Of a DNA stretch of 62,759 nt, positions 15,256-23,338 are shown in pieces. The position numbers and the translations under genes are program-made. The DNA comes from Anaerolineae bacterium UTCFX2. GTDB taxonomy: Bacteria > Chloroflexota > Anaerolineae > Anaerolineales > UBA4823. Under the pieces are notes generated by a model. It was not told the origin of the DNA. It did no database searches and was given only the letters and a program-made list of their open reading frames with translations. Location of the stretch: NCBI GenBank assembly GCA_002050125.1, contig MWTA01000098.1:1-62759 (forward strand), in the 5' to 3' direction. How positions within the stretch are numbered: the stretch's first letter is position 1; every line of letters begins with the position of its first letter.

Positions 15256-17109
15256 TTACAAACCGCTCTCCGCCTCGGCGCCGCCAGCCAACTCCCTTTG
15301 TGCTTGAAACTGACTGTTGTAAAGCCGATAATACACCCCTTGATGAGCCAGAAGCTGTTCGTGGGCTGAAAGCTCGGGCTGGCTGACTGCTCGTTCAACG
15401 ATCTGCCCGCCTTCCAAAACCAGCAGTTGGTCGGCGTTGCGAATTGTGCTCAAGCGGTGGGCGATCACAAAGCTCGTCCGCCCAGACAGCAGGTTTTTCA
15501 ACGCGCGTTGGATGAGCAATTCAGTTCGCGTGTCCACACTGCTCGTGGCTTCGTCCAAAATCAACAAGCGCGGTTCAGCCAGAATAGCGCGGGCAATTGC
15601 AATCAACTGGCGCTGTCCCTGACTCAGGTTGCGCCCTTGCTCGGATAGCTCAGTCTGGTAACCGTCCTGCAAATGAGCAATAAAGCTTTCCGCGTTTGCC
15701 AATCTTGCCGCCTCGATCACCTCTTCATCCCGGGCTTCAAGCCGTCCGTAACGGATGTTTTCCATGATCGTCCCGCTGAACAGGTATGTATCTTGTAGGA
15801 CGATGCCCATCTGGCGCCGCAAGCTGGCGCGGGTGACCTCGCGCACATCGATTCCATCAATTTTCACCGCGCCCTCGGTCACGTCAAAGAAACGTCCAAT
15901 CAGGTTTGCCAGCGTGGTCTTGCCGGCGCCGGTCGGGCCAACAATGGCAACCGTCTGACCTGCCTCCGCTTGTAGATTAATTTGGCGCAGAACCGGTTCG
16001 TCGGGTTTGTAAAAGAACGAGACATTTTCGAACTCCACCTGTCCTTTGATCGCCGGCATTTCACGTGCATCGGGTGCATCCACCAAATCAGGCTGCATAT
16101 CTTCCAATTCGAATATCCGCTCCGCGCCCGCCAGCGCAGATTGAAGCTGCGCGTAAAGCGTGGCGATTTGCTGAATGGGCTGAAAAAAACGCCTGACATA
16201 GATGATAAAAGATACGATGAGCCCCACCGATATTAGCGGCGGGCTCTGCAAGGCAAGATAACCGCCATAGCCCAAAACAATCGCCAAACCCAGCGCGCTC
16301 AGTACGTCCAGGATTGGCATAAAAGCCGCGGTGATGCCCTGAGCGCTAACATTGGCATCGCGGTTCAGGCGATTGAGTTCGTCGAACCGTTCGATGTTTT
16401 GATCCTCGCGCGCAAATGCTTGCGTAACCCGCACCCCAGAGATGTTCTCTTCCAAATCGGCGCTGACGCTGCCAATGGTCTTACGCGTGCGCCGAAATGC
16501 TAAGCGAGCGCGCCGCGAAAGGATCATTGAAGCGATGAGCATTAACGGCAGTATCAGGAAGGTCGCCAGGGCTAACTGCCAGTTCAGGCTAAACATCGCC
16601 GCGACGATCCCGACCAAGAGCAGGGCGCTGCTGAGCGCCTGGATCAGCCCGGCGTTGACCATCTGTCCAATCGTGTCCACGTCGTTTGTGAGGCGGCTCA
16701 TCAGATCGCCGGCTTCGTGTTGGCTGAAAAAGCGCAGCGAGAATGATTGGATGCGCTCAAAGACTTCAGTCCGCAATTGCAAAAGCACCTTATTGCCAAT
16801 CACAATCATCGCCAGGAACTCGCCATAACGGGTCAACCAGGCGCCCACATATGCCGCGAACAGCAGCAACATGGTGGTGGTTAAGCCGCCGCGGTCCCCG
16901 GCGGTGATAAATTTATCAACCGCCCTGCCGATCAAATAGGGCGCGGCAAGCTGGAGTAACGTGTCAACGATGAGCAGCCCAACAATCCCAAGCAAGCCCA
17001 GCCAGTAAGGTTCGAAATACTTCGCCAGACGTTGCAGCGTCTGTTTTTGAGAGTGGGGTTTGTCATCCCGACCCTCAGCGAAATGGCGCATGTGCCCTCC
17101 GGCAAACAT
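15256..17109 (-). CDS. ABC exporter subunit with consensus ATP site (heterodimer half B)
   Basis: A 617-residue MsbA/BmrA-type half transporter with six helices (about 45-330) and an ATPase domain: GPTGAGKTT, signature LSQGQRQ, LLILDEATSSVD with the catalytic Glu, and H-loop IAHRLST. I use the ATG at 17109, which overlaps the upstream stop as TGATG and has GGAGGTG before it. The longer frame upstream would run into the partner gene. It pairs with the next feature. The consensus Walker B and H-loop complement the degenerate residues of the partner, as in BmrCD or TM287/288. Substrate unknown, perhaps lipids or drugs. Confidence 0.9.
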   Translation of the reverse strand: MFAGGHMRHFAEGRDDKPHSQKQTLQRLAKYFEPYWLGLLGIVGLLIVDTLLQLAAPYLIGRAVDKFITAGDRGGLTTTMLLLFAAYVGAWLTRYGEFLAMIVIGNKVLLQLRTEVFERIQSFSLRFFSQHEAGDLMSRLTNDVDTIGQMVNAGLIQALSSALLLVGIVAAMFSLNWQLALATFLILPLMLIASMILSRRARLAFRRTRKTIGSVSADLEENISGVRVTQAFAREDQNIERFDELNRLNRDANVSAQGITAAFMPILDVLSALGLAIVLGYGGYLALQSPPLISVGLIVSFIIYVRRFFQPIQQIATLYAQLQSALAGAERIFELEDMQPDLVDAPDAREMPAIKGQVEFENVSFFYKPDEPVLRQINLQAEAGQTVAIVGPTGAGKTTLANLIGRFFDVTEGAVKIDGIDVREVTRASLRRQMGIVLQDTYLFSGTIMENIRYGRLEARDEEVIEAARLANAESFIAHLQDGYQTELSEQGRNLSQGQRQLIAIARAILAEPRLLILDEATSSVDTRTELLIQRALKNLLSGRTSFVIAHRLSTIRNADQLLVLEGGQIVERAVSQPELSAHEQLLAHQGVYYRLYNSQFQAQRELAGGAEAESGL

Positions 17110-19049
17110 CAGAGCACCTCCTTTTCGCTTCCTGCGGCTTGATCGATTTCTGGGTTTTCTTCTTCGCAAAGATCCGGGAAAAGCTCGCAATCTCCCGAAA
17201 GTTGAGAACTGAAAATCTCGGCATAAATGGCTGAGTCGCGCATTAGATCGGCATGTTTTCCTTGCGCGACGACCGCGCCGTTATCAAGCACAATGATTTT
17301 ATCTGCATTGCGAACCGTGCTGATGCGTTGTGCAATCACAAAGCTGGTGCGCCCATGCATCAAATATTTCAGGGCGCGTTGAATGCGCGCCTCCGTGTCC
17401 AAATCTACGTTGCTGGTGCTGTCGTCAAGGATCAAGATGCGCGGATCTAACAGCAGCGCCCGGGCAATCGCAATGCGTTGTTTCTGACCGCCTGAAAGGG
17501 TAACCCCACGCTCGCCAACGTGCGTATCGTATCCTTCAGTAAATTCCATAATGAAGTCATGCGCTTCGGCTGCTTTTGCCGCTGCAATAACCGTGTCCAG
17601 GCTGGCTCCAGGGCGCCCATAAGCGATGTTCTCCTGCACTGTTCCAGTAAACAGAGTGGTCTCCTGCATGACCATCCCAATTTGAGATCGCAGCGAGTCA
17701 AGCGCGACATCCCGCACGTCGATCCCATCAATTGTGACTTTGCCGCGTGTTACATCGTAGAAACGCGGGATTAAATTGATGACCGTGCTCTTGCCAGAAC
17801 CAGTAGCCCCCAAGAGCGCAATCACTTCGCCCGGTTCGGCTGTGAACGATACATTCTTCAATACCCACTCTTCTACTGGCGGCGCGGCGGGCGCCTCCGA
17901 ACCGCCCATCCCCAGACCCATCCCCATGCCCATTCCCCCCAAACCGCCCATTGAAGACTTGCGCCCCCTCTTTCTGCCATTCTTCTCAATTGCAACGTCT
18001 TTTAGTGACTGCTTGTAGTACGAAAACCAGACCTCATCAAAGCGCACCCGCCCCTGCACCACCGGCAGGCTCAGCGCTTCAGGCTTTTCAACTACTTCGG
18101 ATTGCACATCCAAAATCTCAAAAACCCGCTCGGCGCTCGCCCCAGCCTGAGAGATCATCGCGATGATCATTCCCAGCATCAGAACCGGGAAAGTGGCAAG
18201 CATTAAATAGCTTTGAAACGCCACCAACTCACCAATCGTCAGTCTTCCATCAATGACTTGAAAACCGCCCATCCACACAACTGCCAGAGTCCCCAGGTTG
18301 GAAATCAAGAACACCAGCGGAAAAGCTGCTGCGATCAGCTTCCCCACTTCGATCGTCTGGTCGGTCAAGATCCGGTTAGCGGTAGAAAAACGTTTCATTT
18401 CATATGGCTCGCGTGCAAAGGCTTGCACTACGCGCACACCAGCCAGATTCTCCTGTAAGATTGTGTTCAGATTTGCGATGAACTGCTGGACTTTGGAAAA
18501 GAGCGGAAAAGCCCGCGTGGTGAAGAAGAAGAAAACCAACATTGTGGCGGGGATCAGCACCAGCACGATCAATGAGAGTTGCCAATCGAGACTCACCAAT
18601 AGCGCCAGGCTGCCGAAGAGCATGATTAAAGCGGTGATGAACATAATGAAACCGCGTCCCACAAACATCTGGATGCGGTCCACATCGCTGGTCGCGCGCG
18701 TAAGTAATTGTCCGGTCTGAGCCCGGTCATGATAGCCAAATGAGAGTTTCTGAATCTTATGGTAGAGCGCATTACGCATGTCGTAAGCGACGTTCTGAGA
18801 AGCTTTAGCGGACCAATATTCCTGTAAAAACGTAAAGATTGCGCGAAATATTGCCACACCGACGATTGCCAGCGCGCCCCATATAATGAAACTCGGCGCT
18901 CTGCCATCGATACCGTTGTCAATGATGCGCTGGGTCAGGGCTGGAATAACGAGATTGAGCCCCGCTGCAAGCAGCAACGTGAGGAAAATCCCGATGGTCA
19001 AAAGCCAATATGGTCGTAAATATCCAAGTGCTCTTTTGAGCGACGTCAT
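17109..19049 (-). CDS. ABC exporter subunit with degenerate ATP site (heterodimer half A)
   Basis: A 646-residue half transporter with six helices (about 15-310) and an ATPase domain with GATGSGKST and signature LSGGQKQ. The catalytic Glu after Walker B is Asp (LILDDSTSNVD) and the H-loop His is Gln (VIAQRIST), the hallmark of the non-hydrolysing half of heterodimeric exporters. Between membrane part and ATPase there is a basic then Gly/Met-rich insert (KNGRKRGRKSS, then GGLGGMGMGMGLGMGG). It is translated just ahead of its partner with a TGATG overlap. Confidence 0.9.
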   Translation of the reverse strand: MTSLKRALGYLRPYWLLTIGIFLTLLLAAGLNLVIPALTQRIIDNGIDGRAPSFIIWGALAIVGVAIFRAIFTFLQEYWSAKASQNVAYDMRNALYHKIQKLSFGYHDRAQTGQLLTRATSDVDRIQMFVGRGFIMFITALIMLFGSLALLVSLDWQLSLIVLVLIPATMLVFFFFTTRAFPLFSKVQQFIANLNTILQENLAGVRVVQAFAREPYEMKRFSTANRILTDQTIEVGKLIAAAFPLVFLISNLGTLAVVWMGGFQVIDGRLTIGELVAFQSYLMLATFPVLMLGMIIAMISQAGASAERVFEILDVQSEVVEKPEALSLPVVQGRVRFDEVWFSYYKQSLKDVAIEKNGRKRGRKSSMGGLGGMGMGMGLGMGGSEAPAAPPVEEWVLKNVSFTAEPGEVIALLGATGSGKSTVINLIPRFYDVTRGKVTIDGIDVRDVALDSLRSQIGMVMQETTLFTGTVQENIAYGRPGASLDTVIAAAKAAEAHDFIMEFTEGYDTHVGERGVTLSGGQKQRIAIARALLLDPRILILDDSTSNVDLDTEARIQRALKYLMHGRTSFVIAQRISTVRNADKIIVLDNGAVVAQGKHADLMRDSAIYAEIFSSQLSGDCELFPDLCEEENPEIDQAAGSEKEVL

Positions 19050-19070
19050 TTATTTCTCCATAACGATAGA

Positions 19071-19241
19071 TTAATCCAGCGGATCAGCCAGACGTCTGAT
19101 CCGCTCTACGAGGCTGACTGAGGCGTCGATATCCAAGTCAAGACCCAGGTAAAGCTGCCCCGCCCCCCACACTGACGGTTCAAAGCACAGGATCGCAGCA
19201 AACTGATCCAGGGGCTGATCGCATTTTTGCTTCTTGGGGTC
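19071..19241 (-). other. Possible coding remnant without a start codon
   Basis: A minus-strand frame open for 56 codons from a stop upstream (…KCDQPLDQFAAILCFE, WGAGQLYLGLDLDID, LVERIRRLADPLD) and ending at the TAA at 19073-19071. The composition looks protein-like, but no ATG begins it and a terminator-like hairpin precedes it. It may be the 3' remnant of a decayed gene. Family not recognised. Nothing else is seen between 19050 and 19260. Confidence 0.25.
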
Positions 19242-19261
19242 TCAGTGGGAAATGAGTTGTT

Positions 19262-19300
19262 CCAAAATAATTGACCCAGGTCAGAATTCGACGTGGGTCA
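19262..19300 (-). terminator. Terminator after the zinc-ribbon gene
   Basis: On the minus strand TGACCCA-C-GTC / GAC-C-TGGGTCA forms a stem with loop GAATTCT, followed by ATTATTTT. It begins about 28 bases after the stop of the 64-codon gene. Confidence 0.5.
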
Positions 19301-19327
19301 GAATATATCACGCGGGCAAGACGGACG

Positions 19328-19522
19328 TCAACCCATATCAGATAATAATTTTGGAAGACGAATACAATACAAACGGGCTGGATCAGTTATCCGCTGTCGA
19401 TCCTCACAACTACCGCACATCAGCCGTGGAGGAAAAACCGGTTTTCCACAACTGGAACAAACTCTCCCAGCCAATCGGTACCGCTGCTTGCGCAGGCGCC
19501 AATGAACTGGGTTTCTAAACAT
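19328..19522 (-). CDS. Small zinc-ribbon protein (DUF35-type N-terminus)
   Basis: A 64-residue protein: HWRLRKQRYRLAGRVCSSCG, then KPVFPPRLMCGSC. This is the rubredoxin-like zinc ribbon (two CxxC pairs, C22/C25 and C36/C39) with the flanking HWR...QRYRL...VFPPR pattern that begins DUF35 OB-fold proteins associated with thiolases and acyl-CoA enzymes. Those proteins run to about 130 residues. Here the OB-fold is missing, and after the ribbon only about 25 unrelated residues follow. It may be a truncated relic or a free-standing ribbon. It ends upstream of a terminator-like hairpin. Confidence 0.5.
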   Translation of the reverse strand: MFRNPVHWRLRKQRYRLAGRVCSSCGKPVFPPRLMCGSCEDRQRITDPARLYCIRLPKLLSDMG

Positions 19523-19524
19523 TT

Positions 19525-19977
19525 CTAACTCTCGCGTGCTTGCTTGAAGTAATGTATGCTGGATGATGACAGTCCACCGCCAATCCCGATATACATGATG
19601 GCAAGCAAGTGTTTGGGGATGGGAGAATAGACTCTAAGATAGATACCCAAGGCGATCATGAAAATGACCAGCGGGTACGTCTTCCACGCCTGGAAAGCAA
19701 ACAGACAGATGCGCTCTCCTTCCATCGCAAGAATCCGGCGGACATTCTTCTTCGCCATCTTAGAGAAACCAAAGAAGTAGATCAACGAAGCCAGCCCGAT
19801 GCCGCCCAATATGATCAGCAAAGCTGTCGAAAGTGATAAAGGCTTCAACCAGCGTGAGGCGAAGCCAATGAGCATAATCCCTACACCCATCCACATGATG
19901 CCAGCCGAAAGATACAACCAGGTCTTTGTAACCGCAGGTTTTAACCGGTGCAGGGAAGAGGTCTGCTTATAAACCAT
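19525..19977 (-). CDS. Four-helix membrane protein downstream of ctaB
   Basis: A 150-residue integral membrane protein with about four helices (18-38, 48-70, 95-113, 120-138), a short basic loop (FSKMAKKNVRRIL) and no recognised motif. Its start lies 11 bases inside the end of the CtaB gene, so it belongs to that operon. By context it may assist the oxidase-like complex. No direct evidence. Confidence 0.65.
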   Translation of the reverse strand: MVYKQTSSLHRLKPAVTKTWLYLSAGIMWMGVGIMLIGFASRWLKPLSLSTALLIILGGIGLASLIYFFGFSKMAKKNVRRILAMEGERICLFAFQAWKTYPLVIFMIALGIYLRVYSPIPKHLLAIMYIGIGGGLSSSSIHYFKQARES

Positions 19978-20866
19978 ACACCACCAAAAGTATCATAGAA
20001 GCAAGCATATAGACCGAGGCAAATTTGAACAAGCCGAAATTCAACCGTTCTGAAGGCTTGATGATACTAATAACCGCCAGTAAGAATAACCCAATAGAGA
20101 GCACAACCAGCACCCGTAGATAGCCCCAGGTCATCCCGATCCCAAAAGCTGCGATGCCGATCAAAAGCGCGGCAAAGATGCTGGAGACTGCGATGATCAC
20201 CCTTGTTGTGAAGAAACCGTAGGTGGAGGGGAAAGTTGGTACGCCGGCAGCCTGGTAGTCCTCGCGATACTTCATGCTAAAGGTCATGATATGGGTAGGA
20301 ATCCAGAACAGGACCGAGAGGGCGAGCGCGATCCCGACCCAATCAATGACCCCGGTACCCAGAACTCGACCCGCCAGAATGGGCATGCCGCCCGAAATGC
20401 CGCCCCACACGATGCTCCAGGCGGTGCGGCGCTTAAGCCAGATGGTATAAACCGCCACGTCAAAAAACAACCCGGCGAAGACAACCAACCCATACAGCGG
20501 TTTCATCGCCGCCGCCCACGCAACGCCCAATAGAGAAAGCGCCAGACCCAGGCGCAAAGCCTCCGCCGGGGTGACCCGGCTGGACGCCAGCGGGCGAGTG
20601 TGGGTGCGTCTCATCTTACTGTCAATATCGCGGTCATACCACATATTTAGCACGGTGCTTCCGCTGATCGCCAAAAAGAGACTGCCGGTCAGACCAGCCA
20701 GGGTTGGTAAATGCATCACCGGGCATCTGGCGCTCATATAACCGGCAACCCCCGTTGCAAGCAACAAGCCCGTCTGGAGGCCTTTAATCAAAGGCCAGTA
20801 CAAAGAGAACTTGAACCTGATCCACTTTGCAAGTTTCACTACGGTTGATTTCACAATAACAGCCAC
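19967..20866 (-). CDS. ctaB: Protoheme IX farnesyltransferase (heme O synthase)
   Basis: A 299-residue UbiA-superfamily prenyltransferase that adds a farnesyl group to heme B to make heme O. It shows the first Asp-rich motif NMWYDRDIDSKM, the following THTRPLASSRV segment typical of CtaB, and YTIWLKRRTAWSIVWGG in the second motif region, with about nine helices. The start is a GTG with AAGGAG 6 bases upstream. The gene is 18 bases after the SUMF1-like lipoprotein gene in the operon led by the oxidase-like subunit, which supports an o- or a-type heme in that protein. No CtaA is present here. Confidence 0.88.
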   Translation of the reverse strand: MAVIVKSTVVKLAKWIRFKFSLYWPLIKGLQTGLLLATGVAGYMSARCPVMHLPTLAGLTGSLFLAISGSTVLNMWYDRDIDSKMRRTHTRPLASSRVTPAEALRLGLALSLLGVAWAAAMKPLYGLVVFAGLFFDVAVYTIWLKRRTAWSIVWGGISGGMPILAGRVLGTGVIDWVGIALALSVLFWIPTHIMTFSMKYREDYQAAGVPTFPSTYGFFTTRVIIAVSSIFAALLIGIAAFGIGMTWGYLRVLVVLSIGLFLLAVISIIKPSERLNFGLFKFASVYMLASMILLVVYGL

Positions 20867-20884
20867 CGAAGTCTCCTTATTACA

Positions 20885-21775
20885 TTACCGCACACATCTA
20901 AAACCAACACCCGGGCTGAAATAAGTCGGTGTGGCGTTGTTGCGCACCCACACCCGCAGATCCATTTCATAGGTGTCTTTCGAGCCGCCCCGCATAAACC
21001 GATAATGCATACCTTCGGTCACGTCGCCAATCCATTGCCAGACGTTGCCCGCCATGTCGTATAAACCGTAAGGGGAGGCAGAGTCGAGCGTTTGGTAACC
21101 GTTGTACTGCTGACCATTGTAAAAACCAACGGGGCTGGTCCGCGAGCCAACGGTAGCCTTGGCTTCGAATGGATCGCGGCTGGCGTAGAAATTGGCGTTC
21201 TCCCGGGCGATTTTTTCACCCCACGGGAAGGGGCGTGTGTCCTCGCCGCGCGCCGCTTTTTCCCATTCCATTTCGGTGGGCAAGCGATAATCGTAGAAGT
21301 CGCAGTAGCCCCTTGCGCCAAACCAGGTCACGCTGGTCATCGGATGATTTTCGTAGCCAGGCTGAGCGGTGAAGGTTTTTCCATCAAACATAATTCGCTG
21401 AGATGGATCAGCCAGAGGGATGAAGAGCCAGTCGCCGGCATCGATCCTCTCTTCGTGCTTAACGCCACGGAATACATCACCCGGGTAATAACCGACAACT
21501 TGATCGCCGTCCACTTTGACGTAACCAGCAGCCAGCGCTGCATTGAGAAAGTCCGCATATCGGGCGGTGGTGACATCGGTGACCATGATTTCGAAAGCGT
21601 CCGTGGATTCGACATGATTGTGTTGACCGAAAAAGAACTCGCCCGCGGGAACTTGAGCCCAGGCATTCGGGTCAACGCCGGTGTTGAATTCAGGCATCGG
21701 GGTATTCAAATTGACCGGGGCGCATGCCGCCAGCAAAACAAGTAGCAGACTGAGGTTTAGAAAGAGGCGTTTCAT
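20885..21775 (-). CDS. SUMF1/FGE-like (sulfatase-modifying-factor fold) lipoprotein
   Basis: A 296-residue lipoprotein: signal MKRLFLNLSLLLVLLAAC with lipobox LAAC, short linker, then a formylglycine-generating-enzyme-type domain (VTDVTTARYADFLNAA, HPMTSVTWFGARGYCDFY, YRLPTEMEWEKAARG, YDMAGNVWQWIGD, FMRGGSK, GVGFRCVR). The fold is complete, but the paired Cu-binding Cys of true FGE are not evident. Many family members are non-catalytic or modify other substrates. I start at the ATG 21775, which overlaps the upstream stop (ATGA) and has AGGAGGTG before it. It lies between the oxidase-like gene and ctaB, so an outer-face role in that complex is plausible. Confidence 0.8.
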   Translation of the reverse strand: MKRLFLNLSLLLVLLAACAPVNLNTPMPEFNTGVDPNAWAQVPAGEFFFGQHNHVESTDAFEIMVTDVTTARYADFLNAALAAGYVKVDGDQVVGYYPGDVFRGVKHEERIDAGDWLFIPLADPSQRIMFDGKTFTAQPGYENHPMTSVTWFGARGYCDFYDYRLPTEMEWEKAARGEDTRPFPWGEKIARENANFYASRDPFEAKATVGSRTSPVGFYNGQQYNGYQTLDSASPYGLYDMAGNVWQWIGDVTEGMHYRFMRGGSKDTYEMDLRVWVRNNATPTYFSPGVGFRCVR

Positions 21776-23244
21776 TTGTTCACCTCCTGCGCAAGTTCTT
21801 GGGTCATCTCTTTGGTCCAACGTCCTTTCGATTTGAACAAGTCTATCAGGCGGTACACCATCAACACCGCCAGCACAACTAACAACAGACCCAGCCCAAA
21901 ATCAATCGCGAGCATGAGGTTGTTGACTAGCGGCTGTTGAGTAGCTTCGCTGATGAAAAGGCGTTTCATCTCGAAGATCGTCACCGCGGCAAAGGCGATA
22001 TTAGAAGGAATAATGATGAGCCAGCCATACCACTGGCGTAATTTCCCTTTGAGACCGACCATATCGCCATAATAGAGGAGGATGATTGTAGCGACGATCG
22101 CTGAAAGCACGTGCCAGTGACCCGTCAGTTCGATGCGTTCTTCGCGGGCGGGCCAGACGCGGAAGATTTGATGGAGACGAATCGCCATAAAAATCCCGAT
22201 GCCGCTGGTTGTGAAGTTCATGAAGATCATTTGCCAGAGTGGACCGAAGCGGAGCGGGTCGCGCACGAGGGCGCTGATTTTATTGCCGAAATTTGGTTTT
22301 TTAATATGGGCGGTGCCTTCACGGATTAACATGTCAAATCCATATATAACCAATAAAAGCGCAGCAAACATGGCTGGGGTCGCGCCGACGTAAATAATAG
22401 TATGAGCAATGGGTTGAAGCGGTGTAACGATACCCCAAACACCGAGGTTGAGGACGATCGTCCCCAAAATCATCAACGGCATAGCAAACTTGTGCAGAAT
22501 ACCTTTGAAGTTCAGCCACCGACCGATGATGAGCGTGATCATGATGGAGATCAGCGCCAGCATGATGTGCAGGTGACCAATAATCGAATATTGAAGCGTC
22601 GACTTCACGGGATAGCGGATCACATTTTCAGCCAGAAAGGCTTCAAAACCATTTCCAAAGAACGAACCTGGAATTGCGCCGAATACCGCGGAAATGACAG
22701 TGGTCAGCGCAGTGGCGAAAAATGCCGTGCGCTCGATGTCCAGACCCTTGAAGTTGGCGTAATTTTTGTCGGTGACATGGTATTCCCGGCTAAAGGGCCA
22801 GAGCGCAATGATCAGTAATAAACCCGCAAAGAAAATCAGTGAGAGACCGAAGATGTACACCCCATGGAAAATCCAGTTGTGACCAAAGTAGGCGAAAAGC
22901 AGCCCGAAGAACATCGTCAAGATGTAGCCAAAAGTGACCGTGGCATTAATCATGGTCTTGAAATAGGGTTTCATCTTCAACAAACTGGTGATCATGTATA
23001 CTTCAATCGCGATGATCGCCATCGCAATCGAGTGATACAGGATGATAATGCGGCCTTCGCGCTCAACTTGGACAAGGTCCATGCCGAGGATTCTTGCCGT
23101 CACCTCACGCACGCCCATCTCCGCCATTGGACCAGAGAGCGTTCCCCAGACCGCGGTGACAATGCCCAACATGGCAATCGCCACCAATATCAATCCTTTC
23201 GTCGAGTTGAAGAGATAATCAAATCTTGTTTTCAATGCCTGCAT
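21772..23244 (-). CDS. Divergent heme-copper-oxidase-like subunit I (possible NO-reductase type)
   Basis: A 490-residue protein with about 12-13 helices. Key His residues fall where heme-copper oxidases bind metal: H71 in LYHSIAMAI (helix II-like), H224/H226 in IIGHLHIML (helix VI-like), H281 in PIAHTIIYVG (compare AHHMFTVG of oxidases, with Thr for the second His), and H376/H378 in TGHWHVLSAI (compare AHFHYVLSM, helix X). The Glu-Val-Tyr of helix VI and one CuB His are absent, so the active site is non-canonical and could suit NO reduction. It heads an operon with a SUMF1-like lipoprotein and CtaB, under an FNR-type box. The family assignment is from pattern comparison, not alignment. Confidence 0.6.
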   Translation of the reverse strand: MQALKTRFDYLFNSTKGLILVAIAMLGIVTAVWGTLSGPMAEMGVREVTARILGMDLVQVEREGRIIILYHSIAMAIIAIEVYMITSLLKMKPYFKTMINATVTFGYILTMFFGLLFAYFGHNWIFHGVYIFGLSLIFFAGLLLIIALWPFSREYHVTDKNYANFKGLDIERTAFFATALTTVISAVFGAIPGSFFGNGFEAFLAENVIRYPVKSTLQYSIIGHLHIMLALISIMITLIIGRWLNFKGILHKFAMPLMILGTIVLNLGVWGIVTPLQPIAHTIIYVGATPAMFAALLLVIYGFDMLIREGTAHIKKPNFGNKISALVRDPLRFGPLWQMIFMNFTTSGIGIFMAIRLHQIFRVWPAREERIELTGHWHVLSAIVATIILLYYGDMVGLKGKLRQWYGWLIIIPSNIAFAAVTIFEMKRLFISEATQQPLVNNLMLAIDFGLGLLLVVLAVLMVYRLIDLFKSKGRWTKEMTQELAQEVNK

Positions 23245-23296
23245 AGCACCATCTCCAATGAGTGAATTTCAATCATATGGTTCCCACGTTATGCCT

Positions 23297-23302
23297 ATTC
23301 TA
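23297..23302 (-). promoter_or_regulatory. -10 element of the oxidase-like operon
   Basis: TAGAAT on the minus strand. A start site about 7 bases downstream (near 23290) lies 41.5 bases from the centre of the FNR-type box, the class II activation distance. It leaves a leader of about 45 bases with GGAG before the ATG. Confidence 0.6.
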
Positions 23303-23317
23303 CCGTCAAGTACGGTA
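23301..23317. promoter_or_regulatory. 17-bp palindrome between activator box and -10
   Basis: TACCGTcaagtACGGTA, perfect 6-bp arms with a 5-base spacer. It covers the -10/-35 spacer of the oxidase-like promoter, so a bound protein would probably repress. The regulator is not identified. Confidence 0.5.
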
Positions 23318-23324
23318 ATTGTCC

Positions 23325-23338
23325 TTGATAAAAATCAA
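23325..23338. promoter_or_regulatory. FNR/DNR-type binding site
   Basis: TTGATaaaaATCAA is a perfect match to the TTGAT-N4-ATCAA box of FNR, DNR and NNR regulators. It overlaps the last codons of the preceding membrane-protein gene. A CRP/FNR-family regulator is encoded 3.3 kb upstream in the same cluster. Confidence 0.75.

Noticed and set aside
19234..19518. 94-codon plus-strand open frame
   Set aside because: It lies opposite the zinc-ribbon gene, whose CxxC pattern is a clear coding signal on the other strand.
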